Source of the DNA: Pseudomonadota bacterium
GTDB lineage: Bacteria; Verrucomicrobiota; Verrucomicrobiia; Chthoniobacterales; UBA6821
Assembly (NCBI GenBank): GCA_009928265.1
Contig: RFPR01000025.1
Span: forward strand, 1-18,811
Reading direction: 5' to 3'
DNA: 18,811 nt
Position 1 is the first letter of the stretch; each line of letters starts with the position of its first letter. Under the pieces are notes generated by a model. The model had not been told where the DNA came from, did not search any database, and was given only the letters and a program-made list of their open reading frames with translations. This document shows, one piece after another, positions 10,258-15,809 of this stretch. A program made the translations under genes and the position numbers.

Positions 10258-11016
10258 TCAGACCGCCGAGATGTTGCCCTTCTCGTAGAGGCCGCGCTTG
10301 TTGATGCCGAGGATGTAGGCCTTGCCCGAGCATCCGAAGCGGTTCTTGGTGATCTCCCAGATCCGCTCGCCGTACGTCTCCGAGCGCTTGTCCTCGTCGA
10401 TGTAGAGGCGGCCGCGCACGTCGATGGCGTGGAGGATGGTCTGCTTGCCGGCGAAGTCACCCGACTTGGTGACCTGTCCGATGAAGATGACCACGCCGTA
10501 GTTGGCCTTGGCCCAGTCCGTGAGCATCTCGGTGCAGCGGACGGCCGTCATGGAGTTGGCGCCGTTGGCCCACTTGCCGTCGTCCAGGGTCTGGAGCGAG
10601 TCCTGCAGGATGAAGACCTGCTTCTTGGGGTTGGCCTTGCGGAGGGTGTCGGCGTGAGCGATGAGCTCCTCGACCATGGTGTCCTGACCCACCACGAAGT
10701 TACCCGACAGGCCGAGACGCTCGGCCACCATCTTGACCTGGTAGAGCGACTCCTCACCGGTGTTGTAGAGGCAGATGTGGCCCGCCTTCGTGATGGCATC
10801 CGCCAGCTGGAGGAGCATCGTGGTCTTGCCCGCGCCGGGCGTGCCGGTGAGCATCATGACCGAGGAGGGCACGAAGCCCTCGCCGCCGAGAGCGTCGTCG
10901 AACCACTCGATGCCGGTCTTCTTGCGGTTGCGGAGTGCCTCAGGGACCTCGATGTTGGAGATCGTGGTACCTCGCTTGAGACCCTTCACACCGACCGAGA
11001 GATTCATCTTGCTCAT
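10258..11016 (-). CDS. radA: RadA/Sms-like RecA-fold ATPase
   Basis: This 252-aa protein has Walker A GTPGAGKTT (58-66), Walker B-like VFILQDS (134-140) and the RadA-specific KNRFG motif (224-228). The N-terminal TGIEWFDDALGGEGFVPSSV is typical of the RadA/KaiC/RecA core. Cellular RadA is about 450 aa, with an N-terminal zinc finger and a C-terminal Lon-like domain; both are missing here, leaving the ATPase core only. Cellular RadA drives branch migration in recombination. A phage core-only form may do the same in replication or recombination. It has its own promoter and a leader of about 50 nt. It could alternatively be a phage-specific RecA-like recombinase. Confidence 0.82.
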   Translation of the reverse strand: MSKMNLSVGVKGLKRGTTISNIEVPEALRNRKKTGIEWFDDALGGEGFVPSSVMMLTGTPGAGKTTMLLQLADAITKAGHICLYNTGEESLYQVKMVAERLGLSGNFVVGQDTMVEELIAHADTLRKANPKKQVFILQDSLQTLDDGKWANGANSMTAVRCTEMLTDWAKANYGVVIFIGQVTKSGDFAGKQTILHAIDVRGRLYIDEDKRSETYGERIWEITKNRFGCSGKAYILGINKRGLYEKGNISAV

Positions 11017-11065
11017 TGCTGTTCTGTTGCCTTCCGATTCTGTTGCTGTTTCCGTCTACCGTTCT

Positions 11066-11094
11066 ACTGTACCAGGTTCCTGCGCGATCTTGCA
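11066..11094 (-). promoter_or_regulatory. Promoter of the RadA-like gene
   Basis: Minus strand: -35 TGCAAG at 11089-11094 followed by ATCGCGCAGG, 17-bp spacer, -10 TACAGT at 11066-11071. The leader is unstructured and rich in CAACAG-like repeats; GGAAGG lies about 14 nt before the ATG. Confidence 0.7.
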
Positions 11095-11101
11095 GCAGGT
11101 C

Positions 11102-11203
11102 TCAGGCCTTCAGAGCCTTCCAGGCCTCGACCGCGAGGGCCGGGCCAAAGAAGAAGCCGATGATGAAGGCCGCGTTGGCAGCTACCTCGATGACGATGTC
11201 CAT
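11102..11203 (-). CDS. Tiny membrane peptide, 33 aa (leaderless)
   Basis: The protein starts MDIVIEVAANAAFIIGFFFG and ends EAWKALKA. Residues 3-25 form one hydrophobic span, so a single-pass inner-membrane peptide is likely. The start is set by a well-formed promoter whose -10 (TACAGT) ends 6 nt before this ATG; longer frames to 11476 run through the promoter. It sits between two promoters as an independent unit. A holin-like or membrane-anchoring role is possible but not shown. Confidence 0.65.
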   Translation of the reverse strand: MDIVIEVAANAAFIIGFFFGPALAVEAWKALKA

Positions 11204-11209
11204 GTAGCT

Positions 11210-11238
11210 ACTGTACCACGTACGCGCGTGAACTTGCA
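11210..11238 (-). promoter_or_regulatory. Promoter of the 33-aa membrane peptide
   Basis: Minus strand: -35 TGCAAG at 11233-11238 followed by TTCACGCGCG, 17 bp, -10 TACAGT at 11210-11215, 6 nt to the ATG at 11203. Confidence 0.72.
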
Positions 11239-11261
11239 GGCAGCTCTGTTGAAAGCAACAT

Positions 11262-11648
11262 TCAAGAAGCGGGGGACTTCTTCTTCCGGGTGGTCTTTTT
11301 CTTGTCCACCTTCGGGGCAGCGGCAGGCAGAGCGGCTTCTGCTTGAACCTCTCGCTTCTTGCCCTTGTCTTTCGGAATCCTGTAGAGCACCACGCGTGGA
11401 AGGCCGATGGCCACTGTCTCAGCGATGGCTGTCTCGTAAGAGAACCGACCATCAGGAGCAGCGTAGAAGTGCGCATCGTTGATGGAGGACCAATCGCTCA
11501 TGGTGATGTGGTCGTCCGGGTCGCAGCTCAGGATGCGAGACAGCTCGACTGCACTGATGCCTAGAATGAAGCCGCCACGAGAAGTGGTGGACAGCACTAT
11601 TACGTTCATGCCGTGGGGTAGAGGCGGACTGGGTCGCTTGGGGTCCAT
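11262..11648 (-). CDS. Hypothetical protein, 128 aa, Lys-rich C-terminal tail
   Basis: This protein starts MDPKRPSPPLPHGMNVIVLS. Its core, VIVLSTTSRGGFILGISAVELSRIL and on to LPRVVLYRI, is followed by a basic, disordered tail (KDKGKKREVQ, KVDKKKTTRKKKSPAS) suggesting nucleic-acid or membrane contact. A strong AAGGAGG lies 6 nt before the ATG. It starts 1 bp after the stop of the next gene upstream and is the last gene of the 12584-to-11262 operon. No family is recognised. Confidence 0.7.
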   Translation of the reverse strand: MDPKRPSPPLPHGMNVIVLSTTSRGGFILGISAVELSRILSCDPDDHITMSDWSSINDAHFYAAPDGRFSYETAIAETVAIGLPRVVLYRIPKDKGKKREVQAEAALPAAAPKVDKKKTTRKKKSPAS

Positions 11649-11649
11649 A

Positions 11650-11943
11650 TCAAGCCTCCTTGTGCGCGTCAGCGAGTTCTTGTGCCACGCGGATCTGGTC
11701 CCAGAGCTGGACGTTGAGCTCCTGTGCCTTGCTCAAGGCAGCCTCCAGCTTGGGCTTGCCCACCAAACCAGGGGTGTGCTTCTTGATGTCCGCGTTCAGG
11801 TTCTCGATGGCCTTTTCCACCCACATGCGGAGGTTGACGATCATGGTGTCGTGGTGGTCCCACACCGTGAGGCTGTACTTCTTCTTCTTGCCTCCCGCGG
11901 GCTTCTTGACAGCTGCAGGAGTTTCTTTCTTATTCTTCGCCAT
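11650..11943 (-). CDS. Hypothetical protein, 97 aa, basic N-terminus plus helical domain
   Basis: The N-terminal 24 residues are basic and alanine/proline rich (MAKNKKETPAAVKKPAGGKK), then KYSLTVWDHHDTMIVNLRMW, then a long amphipathic helix (AALSKAQELNVQLWDQIRVA). No family is recognised. AGAGG lies 9 nt upstream of the ATG. The gene sits in a four- to five-gene operon of small proteins. The Lys-rich extension resembles that of its downstream neighbour, which suggests both bind nucleic acid or act together; this is inference. Confidence 0.7.
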   Translation of the reverse strand: MAKNKKETPAAVKKPAGGKKKKYSLTVWDHHDTMIVNLRMWVEKAIENLNADIKKHTPGLVGKPKLEAALSKAQELNVQLWDQIRVAQELADAHKEA

Positions 11944-11968
11944 GTTTTATGCCTCTGAATTGTTCGAA

Positions 11969-12157
11969 TTATTCTGGGATGCTTCTGAAGTTCTCACGAG
12001 CATCTGCTTCATTGTACAGCGCTTCTGCGAGTTGTTTCGCCTCTTCGATCTCAGCGTGTGCCTGAGGAATCTTCATGTCGATGTAGAGCTTGGTCTCCAC
12101 AGAAGCAGCGTAGCGCTTGCACACGCGCGCTGCAGCCCGAAGCTCCTCGGGCGTCAC
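11969..12157 (-). CDS. Hypothetical helical protein, 62 aa
   Basis: This protein starts with GTG (MTPEELRAAARVCKRYAASV) and overlaps the TGA of the upstream gene as GTGA. It is almost entirely charged helix (AHAEIEEAKQLAEALYNEAD), probably a coiled coil. It has no recognised family. It is cotranslated with the 74-aa gene before it and followed by a 25-bp gap. Confidence 0.7.
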   Translation of the reverse strand: MTPEELRAAARVCKRYAASVETKLYIDMKIPQAHAEIEEAKQLAEALYNEADARENFRSIPE

Positions 12158-12378
12158 AGGTACCCCTCGCCTGGTTTGGGTTCAGTGGGTGCCCATGGCG
12201 TGCGTTCCTGGAGAGTCTTCAAGATATCTACCACGTCGCCGAGGCTGCCCAAGTAGAGCTCGTCCTGGAGGTCTGACGGATCCATTCGCATTCGAGACCG
12301 AAGTCGCATGTCCTCGAGGATGCTGATGAGCCCACAGATGCGATTGTAGTTACTGCGGGCGGTGTCGACGTCCATCAT
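12154..12378 (-). CDS. Hypothetical protein, 74 aa
   Basis: This protein starts MMDVDTARSNYNRICGLISI and ends TPWAPTEPKPGEGYL. The start is placed at ATG 12376-12378 because AAGGAG lies 5 nt upstream and it overlaps the previous stop (ATGA); a longer frame to 12441 is rejected. It is helical, with DLQDELYLGSLGDVVDILK in the second half. No family is recognised. It is part of the small-gene operon. Confidence 0.7.
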   Translation of the reverse strand: MMDVDTARSNYNRICGLISILEDMRLRSRMRMDPSDLQDELYLGSLGDVVDILKTLQERTPWAPTEPKPGEGYL

Positions 12379-12584
12379 GGGTTCTCCTTGCGGTAGAAGG
12401 CTGCGAGGGCGAGCGCAGACGATCGGATACCGTCCAGGCATTCCTGCGTCAACTGCAAGCGCCTCTCAAGCTCGATGAAATCCATCTCCATCTTGCGGAT
12501 CTCAGCTTCCAGCTGGTCGTACGCTGCGTTGGGGATGGTGTCACGAGGGGGCGGAGCTTCGAATGGATCTACGATGTGTTTCAT
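12375..12584 (-). CDS. Hypothetical coiled-coil protein, 69 aa
   Basis: This protein starts MKHIVDPFEAPPPRDTIPN and then forms a heptad-like helix (YDQLEAEIRKMEMDFIELER, LQLTQECLDGIRSSALALAA). AGAGG lies 6 nt before the ATG. It is the first gene of the operon that runs to 11262 and comes 25 bp after the tRNA-like sequence at 12610-12687, so both may share a transcript. Function is unknown. Confidence 0.7.
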   Translation of the reverse strand: MKHIVDPFEAPPPRDTIPNAAYDQLEAEIRKMEMDFIELERRLQLTQECLDGIRSSALALAAFYRKENP

Positions 12585-12609
12585 TGTGAACCTCTGTCAG
12601 ATTCCAATC

Positions 12610-12687
12610 TGGTCTCTCCGTATGGGGATCGAACCCACCACTCACACCAATCACCCTTGGGGAGCTGCACCGACTAGCAACGGAGAG
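12610..12687 (-). tRNA. tRNA-like gene, anticodon unresolved
   Basis: A 78-nt minus-strand sequence has a perfect 7-bp acceptor (CTCTCCG / CGGAGAG), an encoded ACCA end, a D-arm (GCT-AGTCGGTGC-AGC with the GG pair) and a T-arm (GTGGG-TTCGATC-CCCAT). The anticodon arm is abnormal: the best stem is CCAA / TTGG with a 6-nt loop GGGTGA and no U33. The acceptor could also be read as 8 bp. It may be a degenerate tRNA, a tRNA-mimic processed as an RNA element, or an unusual tRNA. Confidence 0.5.
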
Positions 12688-12704
12688 CGGGCTATATATG
12701 CCCG
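12688..12704 (-). repeat. Short hairpin CGGGC-N7-GCCCG next to the tRNA-like gene
   Basis: CGGGC (12688-12692) and GCCCG (12700-12704) pair around TATATAT. It directly precedes the 5' end of the tRNA-like gene on the minus strand. It may be an end-of-gene hairpin for 12718-13341, or the TATATA may be a -10 box for the tRNA-like gene. Confidence 0.4.
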
Positions 12705-12717
12705 TGCGGTGAATTTA

Positions 12718-13341
12718 TCAGCCCACCGCGGCAGTGGCCTGCGCGACCGGCTCTGCCTGACCCGTGAAGATGTAGACGAGCTTGTCGAATCCAGGGACCT
12801 GGATCTTGGCTCGGAGCTGGCGGCTCTTGACTACAGTGCCCACCATACCCACGAACTTGGGGTCACCGCCCGTGATGCGGACCGTGTCGCCGATGCGGAG
12901 CATGTCGCTCTTCATGGCGTTCGTCGTGGCCATCGTGCGGTTGTGATGGAGGATGTGCTGCGCGAGGGCGTCCAGCTGCTGCGCAGAGAGGTTGCAGGTG
13001 GCCTCGTTGAAGATGAGCTGCGTGGGCTCGTTGAGGCTGGGGAGCTTGCTGAGAGCGCGCTCCACCTTCTTCATGTGGGCAGGCTTCTTGCTCGCCTTCT
13101 CTGCAGCCTTCGCTGCCTTGCGCTCAGTGCGGGCGGCGTCACGCTCGGCCTTGCGAGCTGCCTTGGCTTCGTCCTTGCGCTGCTTCTCTGCAGCCTTCTC
13201 GGCCGGGTCAGCCTTCGGCGCCGTCTTCTCGGCCTTGCGCGGCATGGGTGCCGGGTTCGAAGTTCCCTCCTTGGCTGCCTTGCGAGCCTTGGCAGCAGCG
13301 AGAGCACGGTCGATGGCGGAGATGTTGATCTTGTCGTTCAT
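12718..13341 (-). CDS. Lys/Ala-rich histone-like tail fused to a KOW/SH3-like domain
   Basis: This is a 207-aa protein. Residues 1-90 are a low-complexity Ala/Lys/Arg helix with repeats such as AAKAARKAE and RKAAKAAEKASKK, resembling bacterial H1-like nucleoid tails. Residues 90-145 are a mixed helical segment. Residues 148-197 form a KOW-like domain: LRIGDTVRITGGDPKFVGMV, GTVVKSRQLRAKIQV. It may bind DNA or RNA with the tail and a second partner with the barrel; this is inference. AAGGAATC lies upstream of the ATG, which has a 66-nt leader containing a hairpin. Note that GDTVRI echoes the GDLVR start of the left-end array. Confidence 0.72.
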   Translation of the reverse strand: MNDKINISAIDRALAAAKARKAAKEGTSNPAPMPRKAEKTAPKADPAEKAAEKQRKDEAKAARKAERDAARTERKAAKAAEKASKKPAHMKKVERALSKLPSLNEPTQLIFNEATCNLSAQQLDALAQHILHHNRTMATTNAMKSDMLRIGDTVRITGGDPKFVGMVGTVVKSRQLRAKIQVPGFDKLVYIFTGQAEPVAQATAAVG

Positions 13342-13376
13342 TGTCTTGATTCCTTGAATTTGTTGGTTTTGGTTTT

Positions 13377-13392
13377 GAGCCTCTGGCGGCTC
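13377..13392 (-). repeat. Hairpin in the leader of 12718-13341
   Basis: GAGCC / GGCTC form a 5-bp stem around a 6-nt loop near the 5' end of the predicted transcript, followed by a C/A-rich unstructured leader. It may stabilise the mRNA 5' end. Confidence 0.45.
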
Positions 13393-13407
13393 GTTGTTTA
13401 TGTGCTT

Positions 13408-13436
13408 ATATTACCAGGTGGCTGCGCGTTTTTACA
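13408..13436 (-). promoter_or_regulatory. Promoter of 12718-13341
   Basis: Minus strand: -35 TGTAAA at 13431-13436 followed by AACGCGCAGC, 17 bp, -10 TAATAT at 13408-13413. Confidence 0.65.
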
Positions 13437-13466
13437 ACTGATCGTGGGGGCAGAGATCGTAATTGA

Positions 13467-14222
13467 TCAGAACTTGGCAGCGTCGATCCACTGGACGTTG
13501 CCGCGGGCGTCCTTGACACCGGCCCGGGCGTTGAACTTGCCGTAGTACTTGGAGACGCCGACCCAGAACACCTTGCCGGTGAACCCGTCGATCGTGACCT
13601 CGGTGCCCTTGGCCGGGATGCGGGCCAGGAGCGCCTCCGCCTCGGCCCGGAGGGCATCCTCCTTGGCCTGCTTCTTGGCGTACCGAGCGGCACGCTTGGC
13701 CTTCTCGGCCTCCTCGGCGGCCTTGCGGACAGCCGCCTCGCGCTGGAGCTCCGCCAGGCGAGCCGCGGCAGCAGCCTTGTGGTGGGCCTCCCAGGCGGCG
13801 AGCTCGTCGTAGACCTCGACGCCGCAGTGGAGCAGGAGGTCGCCCATGGTGTCGGCCACCGGCGCGAGGCTGTACCCGTTGCGGTCCGAGAAGAGGTTGG
13901 TGCAGTCGACCCAGGCGAACCGGTCGCCGATGTCCAGGGCCTCGACCTGCGCCGCCACCTCGCAAGGCAGCCGCGGGTACCAGGGAGCGTCGGTGACGTA
14001 GGCCCGGTTGCCAACGTGGTGGTGACGGGGCTTCTTGCCCTCGTGGCCGAGGTAGACCAGGGCGTAGGTGCAGGTGGTGGACCGCTTGTCCGTGTAGTCC
14101 AGCGTGTCCGACCAGTTGCGGACCTCGGTGGTCGTCTCAAGCCGGATGACTCGACCCACGTAGAGGGTCTCGGTGAGGGTGTTGAGGCCGTTGTGGTCGC
14201 AGCTGGTCTTCTTGATCGGCAT
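13467..14222 (-). CDS. Hypothetical protein with Ala/Lys-rich coil and C-terminal SH3-like domain
   Basis: This is a 251-aa protein. The N-terminal part (1-145) contains YVGRVIRLETTTEVRNWSDT, a His-rich KKPRHHHVGNRAYV and VDCTNLFSDRNGY. Residues 146-205 are an Ala/Lys/Glu helix (RKAAEEAEKAKRAARYAKKQ). The last 45 residues, KGTEVTIDGFTGKVFWVGVS to GNVQWIDAAKF, look like a small SH3-like barrel. The coil-plus-barrel layout parallels its neighbour at 12718-13341. AGGAGA precedes the ATG. No family is recognised. Confidence 0.72.
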   Translation of the reverse strand: MPIKKTSCDHNGLNTLTETLYVGRVIRLETTTEVRNWSDTLDYTDKRSTTCTYALVYLGHEGKKPRHHHVGNRAYVTDAPWYPRLPCEVAAQVEALDIGDRFAWVDCTNLFSDRNGYSLAPVADTMGDLLLHCGVEVYDELAAWEAHHKAAAAARLAELQREAAVRKAAEEAEKAKRAARYAKKQAKEDALRAEAEALLARIPAKGTEVTIDGFTGKVFWVGVSKYYGKFNARAGVKDARGNVQWIDAAKF

Positions 14223-14246
14223 CTGGATCTGTCTCCTAGTAAGACA

Positions 14247-14275
14247 ACTATACCATTTTCATGCGCGAACTTGCA
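14247..14275 (-). promoter_or_regulatory. Promoter of 13467-14222
   Basis: Minus strand: -35 TGCAAG at 14270-14275 followed by TTCGCGCATG, 17 bp, -10 TATAGT at 14247-14252. This is the cleanest copy of the promoter motif, with a 24-nt distance to the ATG and a Shine-Dalgarno. Confidence 0.75.
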
Positions 14276-14281
14276 GCGCGT

Positions 14282-14506
14282 TCAGTGCGAATCGATACGG
14301 GTGGAATTGTTCACCTCTGCGCCAGGGGCGACTGCATGGAGCTCGGTCCAGACGACGTCGTCGGAGCTACCGCCGCCGTAGACCACGTGGTCTCGGAGCC
14401 ACTCGAACTTGAACCGGGCCGACGCCTCGTCGAGGAAGACGAAGGTGGCCACGTCGGTGTTGGAGTAGGAGTTCGCACCCTGCTGCACGATGAAGATCTT
14501 GTCCAT
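14282..14506 (-). CDS. Hypothetical protein, 74 aa (leaderless)
   Basis: This protein starts MDKIFIVQQGANSYSNTDVA, with TFVFLDEASARFKFEWLRDH in the middle, and ends EVNNSTRIDSH. It is a compact alpha/beta protein without a known family. The ATG (14504-14506) is 6 nt after the -10, and a longer frame to 14587 would cross the promoter. It is the first of four consecutive one-gene, one-promoter cassettes. Confidence 0.7.
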   Translation of the reverse strand: MDKIFIVQQGANSYSNTDVATFVFLDEASARFKFEWLRDHVVYGGGSSDDVVWTELHAVAPGAEVNNSTRIDSH

Positions 14507-14512
14507 GGTCTT

Positions 14513-14541
14513 AATATACCCTTTCTTCGGTGAACTTTGCA
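14513..14541 (-). promoter_or_regulatory. Promoter of 14282-14506
   Basis: Minus strand: -35 TGCAAA at 14536-14541, 17 bp, -10 TATATT at 14513-14518, then AAGACC and ATG. Confidence 0.7.
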
Positions 14542-14546
14542 CGGCC

Positions 14547-14705
14547 TCAGCCGCGGGCGGACCGAACGATCCGGGTGCCGGGCTCAATCTTGAGGTGCCC
14601 TTCGCGCATGCCCTTGCGGACAGCCGCCTGTTCCTCGTACTCGAGGACCGAGAACTTGAAGCCGATGAGGATGCGGTATGCCGAGGGAATGTTGGCGTTG
14701 TTCAT
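14547..14705 (-). CDS. Hypothetical protein, 52 aa (leaderless)
   Basis: This small gene starts MNNANIPSAYRILIGFKFSV and ends EPGTRIVRSARG; a central charged helix (LEYEEQAAVRKGMREG) is followed by a short beta-like segment. The ATG is 6 nt after a TATAGT box, preceded by AAGACC, identical to the spacer of the next gene's promoter. The stop lies only a few bases before the -35 of the following promoter. No family is recognised. Confidence 0.65.
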   Translation of the reverse strand: MNNANIPSAYRILIGFKFSVLEYEEQAAVRKGMREGHLKIEPGTRIVRSARG

Positions 14706-14711
14706 GGTCTT

Positions 14712-14740
14712 ACTATACCCTTTTCACGCGTGAACTTGCA
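14712..14740 (-). promoter_or_regulatory. Promoter of 14547-14705
   Basis: Minus strand: -35 TGCAAG at 14735-14740 followed by TTCACGCGTG, 17 bp, -10 TATAGT at 14712-14717, 6 nt to the ATG. Confidence 0.75.
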
Positions 14741-14758
14741 ACGACTCGGTCGCTTTCT

Positions 14759-14947
14759 TCAGCGTCCGAAAGCCGCGGTGTCGCCACCGTTGAGCCAGGC
14801 GTCGATGTCCGCCCGGGCCTGAGCCTCGAAGTTGGCCGGGTCACAGGCCTTGCAGACCTGGAGGACTGGGGCGCCGTTGTGGTGGAACTCGACTCCCGGG
14901 AGGGTGGCACCGCAGGAGTCGCACTTGCAGGTCTTGATCTCGTTCAT
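14759..14947 (-). CDS. Small zinc-finger-like protein, 62 aa (leaderless)
   Basis: This protein starts MNEIKTCKCDSCGATLPGVE and contains a second pair LQVCKACDPA, giving a CxC-x2-C ... C-x2-C arrangement about 20 residues apart, typical of a zinc ribbon. The C-terminal half is a helix (FEAQARADIDAWLNGG). It may bind nucleic acid or protein. The ATG follows the TAGGAT -10 by 6 nt. No close family is recognised. Confidence 0.7.
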   Translation of the reverse strand: MNEIKTCKCDSCGATLPGVEFHHNGAPVLQVCKACDPANFEAQARADIDAWLNGGDTAAFGR

Positions 14948-14953
14948 GGTTCT

Positions 14954-14982
14954 ATCCTATCCTGTTTGCACATGAACTTGCA
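14954..14982 (-). promoter_or_regulatory. Promoter of 14759-14947
   Basis: Minus strand: -35 TGCAAG at 14977-14982 followed by TTCATGTGCA, 17 bp, -10 TAGGAT at 14954-14959, 6 nt to the ATG. Confidence 0.65.
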
Positions 14983-14987
14983 CTACG

Positions 14988-15188
14988 TCACAGCTTGGTA
15001 ACGTCACCAAGGCGGAACCAGCTTTTGAAGCCAGTCTCAGGGTCCAGGACGTCGACTGCACCTACAGCCGACCAGTCGTCGAGGAACTCGCCCGTTCCTG
15101 CGATCCGCTTCGTGTAATCGGCAGACGTCGCGATGTACTTCTTGCCAGACCTGTTCACCAGAAGGTCGCCCTTGTTGATGTATGCCAT
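14988..15188 (-). CDS. GDLVR-like SH3-type small protein, 66 aa (leaderless)
   Basis: This protein starts MAYINKGDLLVNRSGKKYIA and contains GAVDVLDPETGFKSWFRLGD near its end. The KGDLLVN start and the VDVLDPxTG third motif place it near the left-end GDLVR family, as a distant dispersed member. The central part (ADYTKRIAGTGEFLDDWS) differs. It is expressed from its own leaderless promoter next to the tRNA cluster. Function is unknown. Confidence 0.7.
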   Translation of the reverse strand: MAYINKGDLLVNRSGKKYIATSADYTKRIAGTGEFLDDWSAVGAVDVLDPETGFKSWFRLGDVTKL

Positions 15189-15194
15189 GCACTT

Positions 15195-15223
15195 ATCTTA
15201 ACCTGTTCTTGCGCGAACTTGCT
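15195..15223 (-). promoter_or_regulatory. Promoter of 14988-15188
   Basis: Minus strand: -35 AGCAAG at 15218-15223 followed by TTCGCGCAAG, 17 bp, -10 TAAGAT at 15195-15200, 6 nt to the ATG. Confidence 0.65.
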
Positions 15224-15227
15224 GAGT

Positions 15228-15253
15228 CAGGTGGATAAGTTTTTGTCCACCTG
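15228..15253 (-). terminator. Hairpin at the 3' end of the tRNA cluster
   Basis: Perfect 8-bp arms CAGGTGGA / TCCACCTG enclose a 10-nt loop. It directly abuts the CCA end of tRNA-Glu, the last tRNA of the cluster. It may act as a terminator or a 3' processing signal; there is no U tract after it on the minus strand. Confidence 0.5.
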
Positions 15254-15328
15254 TGGTGACCCTATGGAGACTCGAACTCCAATAACAGCCTTGAAAGGGC
15301 TGTGTCCTAACCGTTAGACGATAGGGCC
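15254..15328 (-). tRNA. tRNA-Glu (TTC)
   Basis: 75-nt cloverleaf: acceptor GGCCCTA / TAGGGTC, anticodon loop CTTTCAA inside CAGCC / GGCTG, T-loop TTCGAGT, and an encoded CCA end. It decodes GAA/GAG. Confidence 0.93.
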
Positions 15329-15329
15329 G

Positions 15330-15404
15330 TGGTTGGGGTGGCAGGATTCGAACCTACATTGGACAGATTCAAAGTCTGTTGTGTTGCCTTTACACTACAC
15401 CCCA
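15330..15404 (-). tRNA. tRNA-Gln (TTG)
   Basis: 75 nt: acceptor TGGGGTG / CACCCCA, anticodon loop CTTTGAA inside ACAGA / TCTGT, T-loop TTCGAAT, CCA encoded. Only 1 nt separates it from tRNA-Glu. Confidence 0.93.
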
Positions 15405-15408
15405 GTCG

Positions 15409-15497
15409 CGGAGGAAGAAGGATTTGAACCTTCGGAGGGGGTTTCCCCCCTCGCACGCTTAGCAAGCGTGTGCCTTAAGCCACTCGGCCATTCCTCC
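15409..15497 (-). tRNA. tRNA-Ser (GCT)
   Basis: 89 nt with acceptor GGAGGAA / TTCCTCC, anticodon loop TTGCTAA inside CACGC / GCGTG, and a long GC-rich variable arm (GAGGGGG / CCCCCTC). No CCA is encoded; discriminator G as in serine tRNAs. Confidence 0.93.
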
Positions 15498-15503
15498 TTC
15501 TTG

Positions 15504-15590
15504 CGGAGAGACAGGGATTCGAACCCTGGGTACCTGTTACAATACACAGCATTTCCAATGCTGCTCCTTAAGCCACTCGGACATCTCTCC
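15504..15590 (-). tRNA. tRNA-Ser (GGA)
   Basis: 87 nt: acceptor GGAGAGA / TCTCTCC, anticodon loop TTGGAAA inside CAGCA / TGCTG, long variable arm, discriminator G, no CCA. It is the second serine isoacceptor in tandem; the first 20 nt resemble those of tRNA-Ser(GCT), so duplication is possible. Confidence 0.92.
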
Positions 15591-15599
15591 AATTGTTTG

Positions 15600-15671
15600 A
15601 GCGGGTAGACGGATTCGAACCGACGACGAACAGCTTGGAAGGCTGACACTCTACCACTGAGTTATACCCGC
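15600..15671 (-). tRNA. tRNA-Gly (TCC)
   Basis: 72 nt: acceptor GCGGGTA / TACCCGC, anticodon loop CTTCCAA inside TCAGC / GCTGT, T-loop TTCGAAT, discriminator T, no CCA. Confidence 0.92.
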
Positions 15672-15673
15672 AG

Positions 15674-15720
15674 AATATTCTGCACAAATCCATTATATTG
15701 TCAATGAGCCAATTGTAACC
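15674..15720 (-). promoter_or_regulatory. Possible promoter inside the tRNA cluster
   Basis: The longest spacer of the cluster (15672-15729) is AT-rich and on the minus strand contains TTGACA, a perfect TATAAT (15692-15697) with a -35-like TTACAA 15 bp upstream, and a GAATAT about 18 bp after TTGACA. It may start a transcript for tRNAs Gly to Glu. Exact boxes are ambiguous. Confidence 0.35.
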
Positions 15721-15729
15721 GAGTATTTG

Positions 15730-15803
15730 CGCACCAACGTGGACTTGAACCACGGACCTGTCGCTTAGAAGGCGAATGCTCTATCCAGCTGAGCTATTGG
15801 TGC
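15730..15803 (-). tRNA. tRNA-Arg (TCT)
   Basis: 74 nt: acceptor GCACCAA / TTGGTGC, anticodon loop CTTCTAA inside a TCGC / GCGA stem whose outer pair is mismatched, T-loop TTCAAGT, no CCA. It decodes AGA/AGG, rare codons in GC-rich hosts. Confidence 0.9.
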
Positions 15804-15809
15804 ATTGGG

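Noticed and set aside
10429..11163. 244-codon plus-strand frame
   Set aside because: It is the antisense of the RadA-like gene, with no start signals and a composition typical of a shadow.
12475..13545. 356-codon plus-strand open frame
   Set aside because: It lies antisense to the Lys/Ala-rich KOW gene, the tRNA-like gene and 12375-12584; its leucine/arginine repeats are the reverse reading of Lys/Ala codons.
13406..14140. 244-codon minus-strand frame
   Set aside because: It is a +1 shadow of 13467-14222, rich in Arg/Ser/Pro/Thr; the chosen frame has a promoter, Shine-Dalgarno and plausible domains.
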